Source: Streptomyces shenzhenensis (GTDB lineage: Bacteria > Actinomycetota > Actinomycetes > Streptomycetales > Streptomycetaceae). From it: a stretch of 64,000 nucleotides of DNA. Location of the stretch: assembly GCF_003688995.1 (NCBI RefSeq), contig NZ_PENI01000002.1:434001-498000 (forward strand). Reading direction: 5' to 3'. The notes under the pieces are model-generated. The model was not told the DNA's origin. It did no database searches and was given only the letters and a program-made list of their open reading frames with translations. This document shows, one piece after another, positions 8,483 through 17,532 of this stretch (position 1 is its first letter; the number at the start of each line of letters is the position of its first letter). The position numbers and the translations under genes are program-made.

Positions 8483-9808
8483 GTGATCTCCCGAATCGAT
8501 CTGCGCGGCGATGCCCTCCCCGAGGGCCCCGCTCTGCGCGACCTGCTGCCCCGGGCCGACTTCGACGTTCAGGCCGCACTGGAGAAGGTGCGTCCGATCT
8601 GCGAAGCCGTGCATCATCGCGGCGACGCGGCGCTGATCGACTTCGCGGAGCGGTTCGACGGGGTGCGGCTGGAATCCGTCCGGGTGCCGGCCCAGGCACT
8701 CACGGACGCGCTCGCGGCCCTCGACCCGGCGGTCCGCGCGGCCCTGGAGGAGTCGATCCGCCGCGCCCGTCTCGTCCACCGCGAGCAGCGTCGTACGACG
8801 CACACGACCCAGGTCGTGCCCGGCGGGTCGGTGACCGAGAAGTGGGTGCCGGTCGAGCGGGTCGGGCTCTACGCGCCGGGCGGCCGCTCCGTCTACCCGT
8901 CCTCCGTGATCATGAACGTGGTGCCCGCGCAGGAGGCCGGCGTCCCCTCGATCGCCCTCGCCTCCCCGGCCCAGGCCGACTTCGGCGGCCTGCCGCACCC
9001 GACGATCCTGGCCGCGTGCGCGCTGCTCGGCGTCGACGAGGTGTACGCGGCGGGCGGTGCGACCGCGGTCGCGATGTTCGCGTACGGCACCGAGTCCTGC
9101 GCCCCCGCGAACATGGTCACCGGCCCCGGCAACATCTGGGTCGCCGCCGCCAAGCGCTTCTTCACCGGCCGGATCGGCATCGACGCCGAGGCCGGGCCCA
9201 CCGAGATCGCGATCCTCGCGGACGACACCGCCGACCCGGTGCACGTGGCCGCCGACCTGATCAGCCAGGCCGAGCACGACCCGCTGGCCGCGGCCGTGCT
9301 GGTCACCGACTCGGTCGAGCTGGCCGACGCGGTGGAGAAGGAACTGGCGCCGCAGACCGCGGCCACCAAGCACGTCGACGACCGGATCGTCCCGGCCCTC
9401 GGCGGCAAGCAGTCCGCGATCGTGCTGATCGACGGCGTCGAGGAGGGCCTGCGGGTGGTCGACGCGTACGGCGCCGAGCACCTGGAGATCCAGACCGCCG
9501 ACGCCGCCGCGGTCGCCGACCGCGTCAAGAACGCCGGCGCGATCTTCATCGGCCCCTGGGCGCCGGTGTCCCTGGGCGACTATGCGGCCGGGTCCAACCA
9601 CGTGCTGCCGACCGGAGGCTGCGCCTGCCACTCCTCCGGCCTGTCCGTCCAGTCCTTCCTGCGCGGCATCCACATCGTCGACTACACCAGGGACGCACTG
9701 GCCGAGGTCGCCCACCACGTGGTCACGCTGGCGGAGGCGGAGGACCTGCCCGCGCACGGCGCGGCCGTCAAGGCGAGGTTCGGCTGGAAGGTACCGGCGA
9801 GCAAGTGA
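8483..9808 (+). CDS. hisD: Histidinol dehydrogenase
   Basis: A 441-residue enzyme for the last two steps of histidine synthesis (L-histidinol to L-histidine, NAD- and Zn-dependent). Typical blocks are [68 protein letters not shown] and [17 protein letters not shown]. The catalytic Glu-His pair and Zn-ligand Gln/His residues lie in the last four. The GTG at 8483 gives the family's normal length. It is the first gene of the his operon, and its stop overlaps the hisC start (GTGA). Confidence 0.97.
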   Translation: MISRIDLRGDALPEGPALRDLLPRADFDVQAALEKVRPICEAVHHRGDAALIDFAERFDGVRLESVRVPAQALTDALAALDPAVRAALEESIRRARLVHREQRRTTHTTQVVPGGSVTEKWVPVERVGLYAPGGRSVYPSSVIMNVVPAQEAGVPSIALASPAQADFGGLPHPTILAACALLGVDEVYAAGGATAVAMFAYGTESCAPANMVTGPGNIWVAAAKRFFTGRIGIDAEAGPTEIAILADDTADPVHVAADLISQAEHDPLAAAVLVTDSVELADAVEKELAPQTAATKHVDDRIVPALGGKQSAIVLIDGVEEGLRVVDAYGAEHLEIQTADAAAVADRVKNAGAIFIGPWAPVSLGDYAAGSNHVLPTGGCACHSSGLSVQSFLRGIHIVDYTRDALAEVAHHVVTLAEAEDLPAHGAAVKARFGWKVPASK

Positions 9809-10920
9809 ACCCGAACCCCGGAATCGACGACCTCCCCGTACGGGCCGAACTGCGCGGCAAGTCCCCCTACGGCGCGCCCCAGTTGGACGTCCCCGTCCGG
9901 CTGAACACGAACGAGAACCCGTACCCGCTGCCCGAGCCGCTGGTCGAGCGGATCGCCGAGCGGGTGCGCGCCGCCGCCCGCGACCTGAACCGCTACCCCG
10001 ACCGGGACGCGGTCCAGCTGCGCACGGAGCTGGCCAAGTACCTGACGCGGACCGGCAAGTACCCGCTCGGCATCGAGAACGTCTGGGCCGCCAACGGCTC
10101 CAACGAGGTCATCCAGCAGCTGCTGCAGACCTTCGGCGGGCCGGGCCGCACGGCGATCGGCTTCGAGCCGTCGTACTCGATGCACTCGCTCATCGCGCGC
10201 GGCACCGGGACGGGCTGGATCTCCGGCCCCCGGAGCGAGGACTTCACGATCGACCTCGCCGGCGCCGAGCGGGCGATCGCGGAGCACCGCCCGGACGTCG
10301 TCTTCATCACCACCCCCAACAACCCCACGGGCAACGCGGTGCCGCCCGAAACGGTCCGCGCGCTGTACGACGCCGCGCAGGCGGCCAAGCCGTCCATGGT
10401 GATCGTGGACGAGGCGTACATCGAGTTCAGCCATGGCGACTCGCTGCTGCCGCTGCTCGCGGGCCGCCCGCACCTCGTCGTCTCGCGGACCATGTCCAAG
10501 GCGTTCGGCGCGGCGGGCCTGCGGCTGGGCTACCTGGCCGCGCACCCGGCGGTGGTGGACGCCGTCCAGCTCGTCCGGCTGCCGTACCACCTCTCGGCGA
10601 TCACCCAGGCGACCGCACTGGCCGCCCTGGAGCACACCGACACACTGCTGAAGTACGTCGAGCAGCTGAAGACGGAGCGGGACCGGCTGGTGCGCGAACT
10701 GCGCGCGATCGGCTACGACGTCACGGCGTCCGACGCGAACTTCGTGCAGTTCGGGCAGTTCGCCGACGCGCACGAGGCCTGGCAGAAGATCCTCGACCGG
10801 GGCGTCCTGGTCCGGGACAACGGCGTACCGGGGTGGCTGCGGGTGTCCGCCGGAACCCCTCAGGAGAACGACGCGTTCCTCGACGCGGTACGTGAGTTGA
10901 AGAAGGAGCAGAGTTCATGA
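9805..10920 (+). CDS. hisC: Histidinol-phosphate aminotransferase
   Basis: A 371-residue class I/II PLP aminotransferase that converts imidazole-acetol phosphate to histidinol phosphate. It shows [13 protein letters not shown] near the N-terminus, NLNRYPD-like [20 protein letters not shown] (PLP-phosphate and pyridine-ring contacts), IVDEAYIEF, and [17 protein letters not shown] with the Schiff-base Lys. The GTG at 9805 overlaps the hisD stop, and the end overlaps the hisB ATG (ATGA), so translation is coupled on both sides. Confidence 0.97.
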   Translation: MNPNPGIDDLPVRAELRGKSPYGAPQLDVPVRLNTNENPYPLPEPLVERIAERVRAAARDLNRYPDRDAVQLRTELAKYLTRTGKYPLGIENVWAANGSNEVIQQLLQTFGGPGRTAIGFEPSYSMHSLIARGTGTGWISGPRSEDFTIDLAGAERAIAEHRPDVVFITTPNNPTGNAVPPETVRALYDAAQAAKPSMVIVDEAYIEFSHGDSLLPLLAGRPHLVVSRTMSKAFGAAGLRLGYLAAHPAVVDAVQLVRLPYHLSAITQATALAALEHTDTLLKYVEQLKTERDRLVRELRAIGYDVTASDANFVQFGQFADAHEAWQKILDRGVLVRDNGVPGWLRVSAGTPQENDAFLDAVRELKKEQSS

Positions 10921-11519
10921 ACCGCGAAGGACGCGTCGGACGCGTCGAGCGCACCACCAAGGAGACCTCGGTCCTGGTCGAGATCGACCTCGACGGCACC
11001 GGGCGGACCGACATCGCCACCGGCGTCGGCTTCTACGACCACATGCTCGACCAACTCGGCCGGCACGGTCTGTTCGACCTGACCGTGAAGACCGACGGCG
11101 ACCTGCACATCGACTCGCACCACACCATCGAGGACACCGCCCTCGCGCTCGGCACCGCGTTCAAGCAGGCGCTCGGCGACAAGGTGGGCATCTACCGCTT
11201 CGGCAACTGCACGGTCCCGCTGGACGAGTCCCTCGCCCAGGTCACCGTCGACCTCTCCGGCCGCCCCTACCTGGTGCACACCGAGCCCGAGACCATGGCG
11301 CCGATGATCGGCGAGTACGACACCACCATGACCCGGCACATCCTGGAGTCCTTCGTCGCCCAGGCACAGATCGCGCTGCATGTGCACGTGCCCTATGGGC
11401 GCAACGCACACCACATCGTGGAGTGCCAGTTCAAGGCGCTGGCCCGGGCCCTGCGCTACGCGAGCGAGCGGGACCCCCGCGCGGTCGGCATCCTTCCGTC
11501 CACGAAGGGCGCGCTGTAG
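10917..11519 (+). CDS. hisB: Imidazoleglycerol-phosphate dehydratase
   Basis: A 200-residue monofunctional HisB, which dehydrates imidazole glycerol phosphate to imidazole acetol phosphate. The signature metal-binding blocks are present: [61 protein letters not shown] and [18 protein letters not shown]. The two HHxxE-type motifs bind the Mn ions. There is no phosphatase domain, so histidinol phosphatase must be encoded elsewhere. The ATG overlaps the hisC stop. The stop is TAG, three bases before the next small gene. Confidence 0.97.
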   Translation: MNREGRVGRVERTTKETSVLVEIDLDGTGRTDIATGVGFYDHMLDQLGRHGLFDLTVKTDGDLHIDSHHTIEDTALALGTAFKQALGDKVGIYRFGNCTVPLDESLAQVTVDLSGRPYLVHTEPETMAPMIGEYDTTMTRHILESFVAQAQIALHVHVPYGRNAHHIVECQFKALARALRYASERDPRAVGILPSTKGAL

Positions 11520-11522
11520 ACC

Positions 11523-11687
11523 ATGACCGGACTGTCCACCCTGCTGATCGTCGTCGGACTCTTCCTCGTCGGCGGCATCATCTCCTTCGTCAAGCAGAAG
11601 ATGCCCACCAGCATGATCGTGCTGGTGTCCATCGGCGCGGCCATGTGCCTGGTCGCCGGAGTGCTGCGGCTGGAGGTGTGGAATTGA
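11523..11687 (+). CDS. 54-aa two-helix membrane protein inside the his operon
   Basis: A short ORF, ATG at 11523 to TGA at 11687, with two hydrophobic helices ([20 protein letters not shown] at residues 4-23 and [18 protein letters not shown] about 31-48) separated by a basic turn KQKMPTS. Its TGA overlaps the TTG start of hisH. The tight packing between hisB and hisH argues that it is real and translated. I believe a small protein at this place is common in Streptomyces his operons, but I know of no function. It could be a membrane tether or just a coupling cistron. Confidence 0.7.
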   Translation: MTGLSTLLIVVGLFLVGGIISFVKQKMPTSMIVLVSIGAAMCLVAGVLRLEVWN

Positions 11688-12325
11688 GCGCAGCCAGGAA
11701 GGTCGTCGTCTTCGACTACGGCTTCGGCAACGTCCGCTCCGCCGAGCGCGCCCTCGCCCGTACGGGAGCCGAGGTCGAGATCACCCGTGACTTCGACAAG
11801 GCGATGAACGCGGACGGCCTGCTGGTGCCCGGCGTCGGCGCCTTCGCCGCCTGCATGCGGGGCCTGCGCGCCGCCCGCGGCGACTGGGTGATCGACCGCC
11901 GGCTGTCCGGCGGGCGCCCGGTGCTGGGCATCTGCGTCGGCATGCAGATCCTGTTCGCGCGCGGCATCGAGCACGGCGTGGAGACCGCGGGCCTCGACGA
12001 GTGGCCCGGCTCGGTCGAGCCGCTCGAGGCCGAGATCGTGCCGCACATGGGCTGGAACACCGTGGCCGTGCCGCCCGGCTCCGAACTGTTCGCGGGCCTG
12101 GACGCGGACGCCCGCTTCTACTTCGTGCACTCCTACGCCGTCCGCGACTGGACCTTCGAGGCGCACCACACGCTGCTGCGCCCCCCCAAGGTGACCTGGT
12201 CGACGCACGGCACGCCGTTCGTGGCGGCCGTGGAGAACGGCGCCCTGTGGGCGACGCAGTTCCACCCCGAGAAGTCCGGCGACGCCGGAGCCCAGCTCCT
12301 CACCAACTGGATCGGAACACTGTGA
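11684..12325 (+). CDS. hisH: Imidazole glycerol phosphate synthase, glutaminase subunit
   Basis: A 213-residue class I glutamine amidotransferase that supplies ammonia to HisF. The oxyanion/nucleophile block [13 protein letters not shown] carries the catalytic Cys near residue 86. The His-Glu pair is in the C-terminal [12 protein letters not shown], and HMGWN is present. The start is TTG at 11684, with GGAGG seven bases upstream and a TTGA overlap with the small membrane protein gene. The GTG two codons earlier is too close to the ribosome site. The stop overlaps the priA GTG. Confidence 0.96.
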   Translation: MSAARKVVVFDYGFGNVRSAERALARTGAEVEITRDFDKAMNADGLLVPGVGAFAACMRGLRAARGDWVIDRRLSGGRPVLGICVGMQILFARGIEHGVETAGLDEWPGSVEPLEAEIVPHMGWNTVAVPPGSELFAGLDADARFYFVHSYAVRDWTFEAHHTLLRPPKVTWSTHGTPFVAAVENGALWATQFHPEKSGDAGAQLLTNWIGTL

Positions 12326-13047
12326 GCAAGCTCGAACTCCTTCCCGCCGTCGACGTCCGGGACGGCCAGGCGGTCCGCCTCGTGCACGGCGAGTCCGGGA
12401 CCGAGACCTCGTACGGCTCCCCGCTGGAGGCCGCCCTCGCCTGGCAGCGCTCGGGCGCCGAATGGCTGCACCTGGTCGATCTGGACGCCGCGTTCGGCAC
12501 CGGCGACAACCGCGCGCTGATCGCCGAGGTCGCGGGCGCGATGGACATCAAGGTGGAGCTGTCCGGCGGCATCCGGGACGACGCCACCCTCGCCGCCGCG
12601 CTCGCCACCGGCTGCACCCGGGTGAACCTCGGCACCGCCGCCCTGGAGAGCCCCGAGTGGGTCGCCGGGGTGATCGCCGAGCACGGCGACCGGATCGCGG
12701 TGGGCCTTGACGTCCGCGGCACCACGCTGCGCGGGCGCGGCTGGACCCGGGACGGCGGCGACCTCTACGAGACGCTGGCGCGCCTCGACAAGGAGGGCTG
12801 CGCCCGCTACGTCGTCACCGACATCGCCAAGGACGGCACGCTGCAGGGCCCGAACCTGGAGCTGCTGAAGAACGTCTGCGGTGCCACCGACCGCCCGGTC
12901 GTGGCCTCGGGCGGCGTGTCCTCGCTGGACGATCTGCGGGCCATCGCCGAACTGGTGCCCCTCGGTGTCGAGGGCGCCATCGTCGGGAAGGCCCTGTACG
13001 CGAAGGCGTTCACCCTGGAAGAGGCCCTGGAGGCTGTGTCGTCATGA
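12322..13047 (+). CDS. priA: Bifunctional HisA/TrpF isomerase PriA
   Basis: A 241-residue (beta/alpha)8 barrel. In actinobacteria this protein, PriA, isomerises both ProFAR (histidine pathway) and phosphoribosyl anthranilate (tryptophan pathway). It has [19 protein letters not shown] with the first catalytic Asp near residue 11, VELSGGIRD, and [15 protein letters not shown] with the second catalytic Asp. The window's trp genes contain no trpF, which fits dual function. GTGA overlap with hisH and ATGA overlap with ridA. Confidence 0.95.
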   Translation: MSKLELLPAVDVRDGQAVRLVHGESGTETSYGSPLEAALAWQRSGAEWLHLVDLDAAFGTGDNRALIAEVAGAMDIKVELSGGIRDDATLAAALATGCTRVNLGTAALESPEWVAGVIAEHGDRIAVGLDVRGTTLRGRGWTRDGGDLYETLARLDKEGCARYVVTDIAKDGTLQGPNLELLKNVCGATDRPVVASGGVSSLDDLRAIAELVPLGVEGAIVGKALYAKAFTLEEALEAVSS

Positions 13048-13475
13048 CGTCCGAAGCCGTGCGGCGCGTGCAGAGCGGAAGTCCTTGGGAAGAGAGCTTC
13101 GGCTTCGCGCGTGCCGTCGCGGCGGGCGACCGGGTGCTGGTGGCGGGCACCACGGCCTTCAAGGGCCGGGTGCTGTACGGGGAGGGCGACCCGTACGAGC
13201 AGGCGAAGGTGGCGTTCACCGGCGCGCTGGAGGCGATCGCCGAGTTCGGGCTGGGGCCCGGGTCGGTGATCAGGACCCGGATGTATCTGACCCATCTGCG
13301 GGACGTCGACGAGGCGGGCCGGGCCCACAAGGAGCTGTTCGACTCCGTGCGTCCGGCCTCGACCATGCTGGTCGTGGCGGGCTTCGTCGACCCGCGCATC
13401 CTGGTCGAAGTGGAACTGGAGGCCTTCCGGGGCCGCACGCAGCAAGACACAGCAAGAGGAGCCGTGGATTCATGA
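13044..13475 (+). CDS. RidA-family enamine/imine deaminase
   Basis: A 143-residue RidA/YER057c/UK114 protein. The family hydrolyses reactive enamine/imine intermediates from PLP enzymes. Family features are [38 protein letters not shown] (the conserved Arg that binds carboxylates) and [26 protein letters not shown]. It sits between priA and hisF with four-base overlaps on both sides. That placement suggests it protects the amino-acid pathway from a side product, though its target is not shown by the sequence. Confidence 0.9.
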   Translation: MTSEAVRRVQSGSPWEESFGFARAVAAGDRVLVAGTTAFKGRVLYGEGDPYEQAKVAFTGALEAIAEFGLGPGSVIRTRMYLTHLRDVDEAGRAHKELFDSVRPASTMLVVAGFVDPRILVEVELEAFRGRTQQDTARGAVDS

Positions 13476-14227
13476 CCCTGGCGGTCCGAGTCATCCCCTG
13501 CCTGGACGTGGACAACGGCCGGGTCGTCAAGGGCGTCAACTTCCAGAACCTGCGGGACGCGGGCGACCCCGTCGAGATGGCCAAGGTGTACGACGCCGAG
13601 GGCGCCGACGAGCTGACCTTCCTGGACATCACGGCATCCTCGGGCAACCGCGAGACGACGTACGACGTGGTGCGCCGCACCGCCGAGCAGGTGTTCATCC
13701 CGCTGACGGTCGGCGGAGGTGTGCGCACCGCCGAGGACGTGGACAAGCTGCTGCGGGCGGGCGCCGACAAGGTGGGCGTGAACACCGCGGCGATCGCCCG
13801 CCCCGAGCTGATCCGCGAGATCGCCGAGCGGTTCGGGCGCCAGGTGCTGGTCCTCTCGGTCGACGCGCGGCGCAGCCGGCCGGGCGCCTTCGAGGTCACC
13901 ACCCACGGCGGGCGCCGCGGCACCGGCATCGACGCCGTCGAGTGGGCGCACCGGGCCGCCGAACTGGGCGCGGGGGAGATCCTGCTCAACTCCATGGACG
14001 CGGACGGCACCAAGGACGGCTATGACCTGGAGATGATCGCGGCCGTGCGCAAGCACGTCACCGTCCCGGTCATCGCCTCCGGCGGCGCGGGCAAGCTGGC
14101 GGACTTCGCGCCGGCCATCGCCTCCGGCGCGGACGCGGTCCTTGCGGCCTCCGTCTTCCACTTCGGCGACCTACGGATCCCCCAGGTGAAACAGGCTCTG
14201 CGAGAGGCCGGCCACCCTGTGCGGTGA
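13472..14227 (+). CDS. hisF: Imidazole glycerol phosphate synthase, cyclase subunit
   Basis: A 251-residue (beta/alpha)8 barrel that closes the imidazole ring using ammonia from His[19 protein letters not shown] contains the first catalytic Asp, followed by [42 protein letters not shown] with the second catalytic Asp, and VIASGGAG. The ATG overlaps the ridA stop. Beyond the TGA the same frame stays open for 85 more codons with recognisable but foreign coding sequence, annotated separately. Confidence 0.97.
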   Translation: MTLAVRVIPCLDVDNGRVVKGVNFQNLRDAGDPVEMAKVYDAEGADELTFLDITASSGNRETTYDVVRRTAEQVFIPLTVGGGVRTAEDVDKLLRAGADKVGVNTAAIARPELIREIAERFGRQVLVLSVDARRSRPGAFEVTTHGGRRGTGIDAVEWAHRAAELGAGEILLNSMDADGTKDGYDLEMIAAVRKHVTVPVIASGGAGKLADFAPAIASGADAVLAASVFHFGDLRIPQVKQALREAGHPVR

Positions 14228-14485
14228 CGCCCTGTTCAGCGCGCCGGCCTGTACCGGCGCTATCTCGATGAGCGGGTCACCTGGAGCGCCGAGTGGAACT
14301 CCGCCGCGCTGGACAGCGAGTCGCTGGTCAGGCTCACGACGGCCGAACTGGACGAGCTGCGTGAGGAGCTGATGGCGCTGCTGCGCAGGTACGAGGAGCA
14401 GAGCCGGGCCGCTGAAGCCGTCGGCGACACCGCCGGGCGCGAGAACGTCGCGCTGCACGTGTACGGATTCCCGTTCCGCGTCTGA
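14228..14485 (+). pseudogene. Remnant of an ArsR-like winged-helix regulator (C-terminal part)
   Basis: This is in frame with hisF directly behind its TGA. It reads GLYRRYLDERVTWSAEWNSA, then LTTAELDELREELMALLRRYEEQ and LHVYGFPFRV. This resembles the C-terminal helix-and-strand part of Streptomyces ArsR-type regulators with a domain ending in a FP-containing strand. The DNA-binding N-terminus is missing, and there is no start codon until ATG 14372, which would leave 37 residues. It is most likely a gene fragment left by a deletion against the end of hisF. TGA read-through, giving an extended HisF, is possible but unsupported. Confidence 0.5.
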
Positions 14486-14499
14486 GAGAGGCCGCCGCC

Positions 14500-15909
14500 T
14501 TGCCCACCGCCACCGCGCCGCCCACCGCGCCCGGCGCCGCCGTCGCGCGCCCCGCCCACCGCGACCCCAACGTGCTGCGCTGGCTGGGCGCCTACACCTG
14601 CTCCATGCTCGGCGACAACGTCTACTACATCGCGCTGTCCTGGGCCGCCGTCCAGGCCGGGACGCCGGCCCAGGCCGGTCTCGTCATGTCGGCCAGCGCC
14701 CTGCCGCGGGCCCTGCTGATGCTCGGGGGCGGCGTCGTCGCCGACCGGTTCGGGCCGCGCCGGGTCGTCATCGGCAGCGACGTGGTGCGCTGCGCGGCGG
14801 TCGTCGCGGTGGCCGCGCTGCTCCTCCTCGCCCGTCCCGGCCTGTGGTCGCTGGCCCTGCTCGCCCTGGTCTTCGGCGCCGTCGACGCCATGTTCATGCC
14901 CGCCGTGGGCGCCCTTCCGACCCGGATCACCGGCCAGGACCAGCTGGCCCGGGTGCAGGGCATGCGCGGGCTGTCCATCCGCTTCGCGAACGTCGTCGGC
15001 GCCCCGCTCGGCGGCCTGGGCGTGGCGCTCGGCGGCGCGGCGGCCGCGTTCGGGCTCGCGGGCCTGCTCATCGCCGCGTCGGTGCCGCTGCTGATCTCGG
15101 TACGGGTCCGAGCCCTGCCGGCCGACCCCACGGTCCCCGGCCGGGATGCCGCCGCAGGGATACCTGAGCCGCACACCGCGGAGCCGCGCTCGGCCGAGCC
15201 ACATGGCGTCGAGGCACATGTGGCCGAGGCACATGGCGTCGAGGCACATGCTGCCGAGCCACGTGCCGTCGAGCCGTCCGCCGGTCCCGCGGTCCGGTCC
15301 CGGGCCTGGGGCGATCTGGTGGGCGGGCTGCGCTACATCCGGCGGCACCGGGTGCTGGCCCCGCTGATGGTGGCCATCGCGCTCGGCGACCTGGGGTTCG
15401 TCGGCCCGCTCAATGTCGGCCTGACCCTGCTGGCCGATCGGCGCGGCTGGGGCGCGTCCGGAATGGGCTGGGTGCTCGCCGGTTTCGGCGCCGGCGCGGG
15501 TGCCATGTCGCTGCTGCTGGCGGTCCGGGGCCGGCTGCCGCGGGCCGGCCTGGTCGCCGGGGCCGCGATCCTCGCGGGCTCCGTCGCGATCGGCGCCCTC
15601 GCGTTCGTCCCGTACCTCCTCGCCGCCGTCGGCGTGGCCCTGCTCGTCGGGCTGCTCGCCGGGCTCAGCGGTGCCCTGTGCGGCGCCCTGCTGCAGACCC
15701 AGGCCGACCCCGCCTACCTGGGCCGGGTCACCGCCGTCGCCGGCCTGGTCAGCCTCGGCCTCGCCCCGCTGAGCATGCCCGTCGCGGCGGCCGCGATCGG
15801 CGCCTGGGGCCTGGGCCCGGTGTTCGTCGTCAGCGCCGTGGTGTGCGGACTCGGCGGCGTCGTCGCCCTGTCCGTACCGAGCCTGCGCCAAGCCGAACTA
15901 CCCCACTGA
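14500..15909 (+). CDS. MFS transporter
   Basis: A 469-residue major facilitator, probably a drug or metabolite exporter (DHA/enterobactin-exporter-like type, MFS_3), with about 12 hydrophobic segments. Helix 1 reads RWLGAYTCSMLGDNVYYIALSW, and the conserved cytoplasmic loop A is GGVVADRFGPRRVVIGSD (motif GxxxDRxGxRR). The central loop (about residues 205-270) contains an unusual AEPHGVEAH-type repeat. TTG at 14500 follows a GAGAGAGG ribosome site. It could be read through from the his operon or have its own promoter. The stop is TGA. Confidence 0.85.
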   Translation: MPTATAPPTAPGAAVARPAHRDPNVLRWLGAYTCSMLGDNVYYIALSWAAVQAGTPAQAGLVMSASALPRALLMLGGGVVADRFGPRRVVIGSDVVRCAAVVAVAALLLLARPGLWSLALLALVFGAVDAMFMPAVGALPTRITGQDQLARVQGMRGLSIRFANVVGAPLGGLGVALGGAAAAFGLAGLLIAASVPLLISVRVRALPADPTVPGRDAAAGIPEPHTAEPRSAEPHGVEAHVAEAHGVEAHAAEPRAVEPSAGPAVRSRAWGDLVGGLRYIRRHRVLAPLMVAIALGDLGFVGPLNVGLTLLADRRGWGASGMGWVLAGFGAGAGAMSLLLAVRGRLPRAGLVAGAAILAGSVAIGALAFVPYLLAAVGVALLVGLLAGLSGALCGALLQTQADPAYLGRVTAVAGLVSLGLAPLSMPVAAAAIGAWGLGPVFVVSAVVCGLGGVVALSVPSLRQAELPH

Positions 15910-16326
15910 CGCCCCGCCCCGGACCCCCGACCGGGCCAGCCCACCGAATCTCAGACGCGGGCGTTCGTGGTGCCTAGCTGGCGCGGGTCTGGCCGTGGGG
16001 CTGCCTATGTGGGCGATGGCCGGCGGGTGCCTTGGAGGCCCAGGGCCCCGCACGGCAGGTTTGGGGCGCCCATGATGCCCAGGCGACGCCTGTCCGGCCG
16101 CAGCGCGGCATGCCCCGCCGGATACCCCATGGGGGCGACGGCCGGGCGCGCCTCAGACACCGGGCGCCCATGATGCCCAGGTGGCGTGGGTCCGGTCGTG
16201 GGGCTGTCGGCCGCAGCGCGGCATGCCGGGGGCGGCGGGCAGCGCCGCTCGGATGCTCAGCGCCCCACGCGGCAGCCCCGGCGCGCCCGAGACTTCCGGT
16301 GTCGCGCCGGAGGCGTTCCGCGTGGG
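15910..16326. repeat. Convergent gap with short tandem repeats around CATGATGCCCAGG
   Basis: A 417-bp gap without a gene. GGGCGCCCATGATGCCCAGG occurs at about 16064 and 16162 (98 bp apart). Each is followed by related blocks containing GGCCGCAGCGCGGCATGCC, and a diverged third unit (GGCGCGGGTCTGGCCGTGGG) lies at about 15978. The CGCAGCGCGGCATGCC blocks are partly palindromic. No ORF in it looks real. It probably serves as a termination or 3'-UTR region for the two converging genes. Confidence 0.55.
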
Positions 16327-16962
16327 TCAGATGCCCAGTTGCTTGGATTCCCGCAGCTTGGCGATCGTGTTCTCGTCGCCCTCCAGATCCACCTTGGCCG
16401 CGCTCTGCCGGCCGAAAGCGAACAGCAGCAGCTCGGAGGGCTCGCCCGTCGCCGTCACCACGGGCGCACCCCGGTGGGCGACCGCCGTCTGGCCGTCGGG
16501 CCGGCGCAGCACCAGGCCCGTAGGCACGCCCCGGCCCAGCAGCCGGGCGGTGCGCTCCAGCCGGGACCACAGGGCCTCCTGGAAGACGGGGTCGAGCTCG
16601 CGCGGCGTCCAGTCCGGCTGGGCGCGCCGGACGTCCTCCGTGTGGACATAGAACTCGACGGTGTTGGCGGCCTCGTCGATCTGCTTGAGCTGGAAGGGTG
16701 AGAAACGCGGCGGGCCGGTACGGATCAGCTGGATCAGCTCCTCGTACGGCTTCTCGGTGTACTCGTCCATCACCTTCTGCAGGCGCGGCGCGAGCTGCTT
16801 GATCAGCGAACCCCCGGCGGCGTCCGGACGGCGCTCGCGCACCACCACGTGCGCGGCGAGGTCACGGGTCTGCCAGCCCTCGCAGAGGGTCGGCGCCTCG
16901 GGGCCGGTGGTTTCCAAGAGGTCGGCGAGCAGAAGCCGTTCACGCTTGGCGAAGGTCGACAT
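16327..16962 (-). CDS. TIGR03085-type DinB/MDMPI family protein
   Basis: A 211-residue protein of the DinB/mycothiol-dependent maleylpyruvate isomerase-like fold. [23 protein letters not shown] at residues 26-48 carries the His that normally binds metal (W-x-x-x-D-x-x-x-H). The other ligand region is [19 protein letters not shown], with an HxxD-type motif. Such proteins may use mycothiol, the thiol of actinobacteria, but no substrate is known. It stands alone on the minus strand. ATG start at 16962, TGA stop. Confidence 0.8.
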   Translation of the reverse strand: MSTFAKRERLLLADLLETTGPEAPTLCEGWQTRDLAAHVVVRERRPDAAGGSLIKQLAPRLQKVMDEYTEKPYEELIQLIRTGPPRFSPFQLKQIDEAANTVEFYVHTEDVRRAQPDWTPRELDPVFQEALWSRLERTARLLGRGVPTGLVLRRPDGQTAVAHRGAPVVTATGEPSELLLFAFGRQSAAKVDLEGDENTIAKLRESKQLGI

Positions 16963-17083
16963 ACCGTCAGCCTACGACCAGGCTCCCGCTTCGCCCACCC
17001 GTCGCCCCGGGCCGCCACCCCCAGGGCGCCCACCCACTGGACAGGTCCCGGCACTGTCGGTGCCGCGCGGCACAATGGCACCC

Positions 17084-17521
17084 ATGACCAGCACGCCGCA
17101 GCCCAGCAGCCTCGACCCGGAGATCGCCGCGCGCCTCAAGCACAGCGCCGACGGGCTCCTCCCGGCCATCGCCCAGCAGTACGACACCGGAGAGGTGCTG
17201 ATGCTGGGCTGGATGGACGACGAGGCGCTGCATCGCACGCTGACCACCGGCCGCTGCACGTACTGGTCCCGCAGCCGCCGCGAGTACTGGGTCAAGGGCG
17301 ACACCTCTGGCCACGTCCAGTGGGTGAAGTCGGTCTCCCTCGACTGCGACGCCGACACCGTGCTGGTCAAGGTCGACCAGGTGGGCGCCGCCTGCCACAC
17401 CGGCGCCCGCACCTGCTTCGACGCCGATGTGCTCCTCAAGGACGCCGGCCCCGGCGCGCCGGCCGCCGCCGCCCAGGACTCCGGCTCCCCGCGGGCGCGC
17501 GCGAAGAGCGCGGGTCAGTAA
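17084..17521 (+). CDS. hisI: Phosphoribosyl-AMP cyclohydrolase
   Basis: A 145-residue HisI that opens the adenine ring of PR-AMP (third histidine step). The Zn/Mg-binding blocks are [54 protein letters not shown] and [12 protein letters not shown] with the two Cys. There is no PR-ATP pyrophosphohydrolase domain. The start is taken as ATG 17084; ATG 17075, in frame three codons upstream, is also possible. No clear SD is seen, so leaderless translation is plausible. The gene is separate from the main his operon and lies 11 bases before trpE, linking His and Trp synthesis in one unit. The Ala/Arg-rich tail is not conserved. Confidence 0.95.
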   Translation: MTSTPQPSSLDPEIAARLKHSADGLLPAIAQQYDTGEVLMLGWMDDEALHRTLTTGRCTYWSRSRREYWVKGDTSGHVQWVKSVSLDCDADTVLVKVDQVGAACHTGARTCFDADVLLKDAGPGAPAAAAQDSGSPRARAKSAGQ

Positions 17522-17532
17522 GGTCTGCCGCC

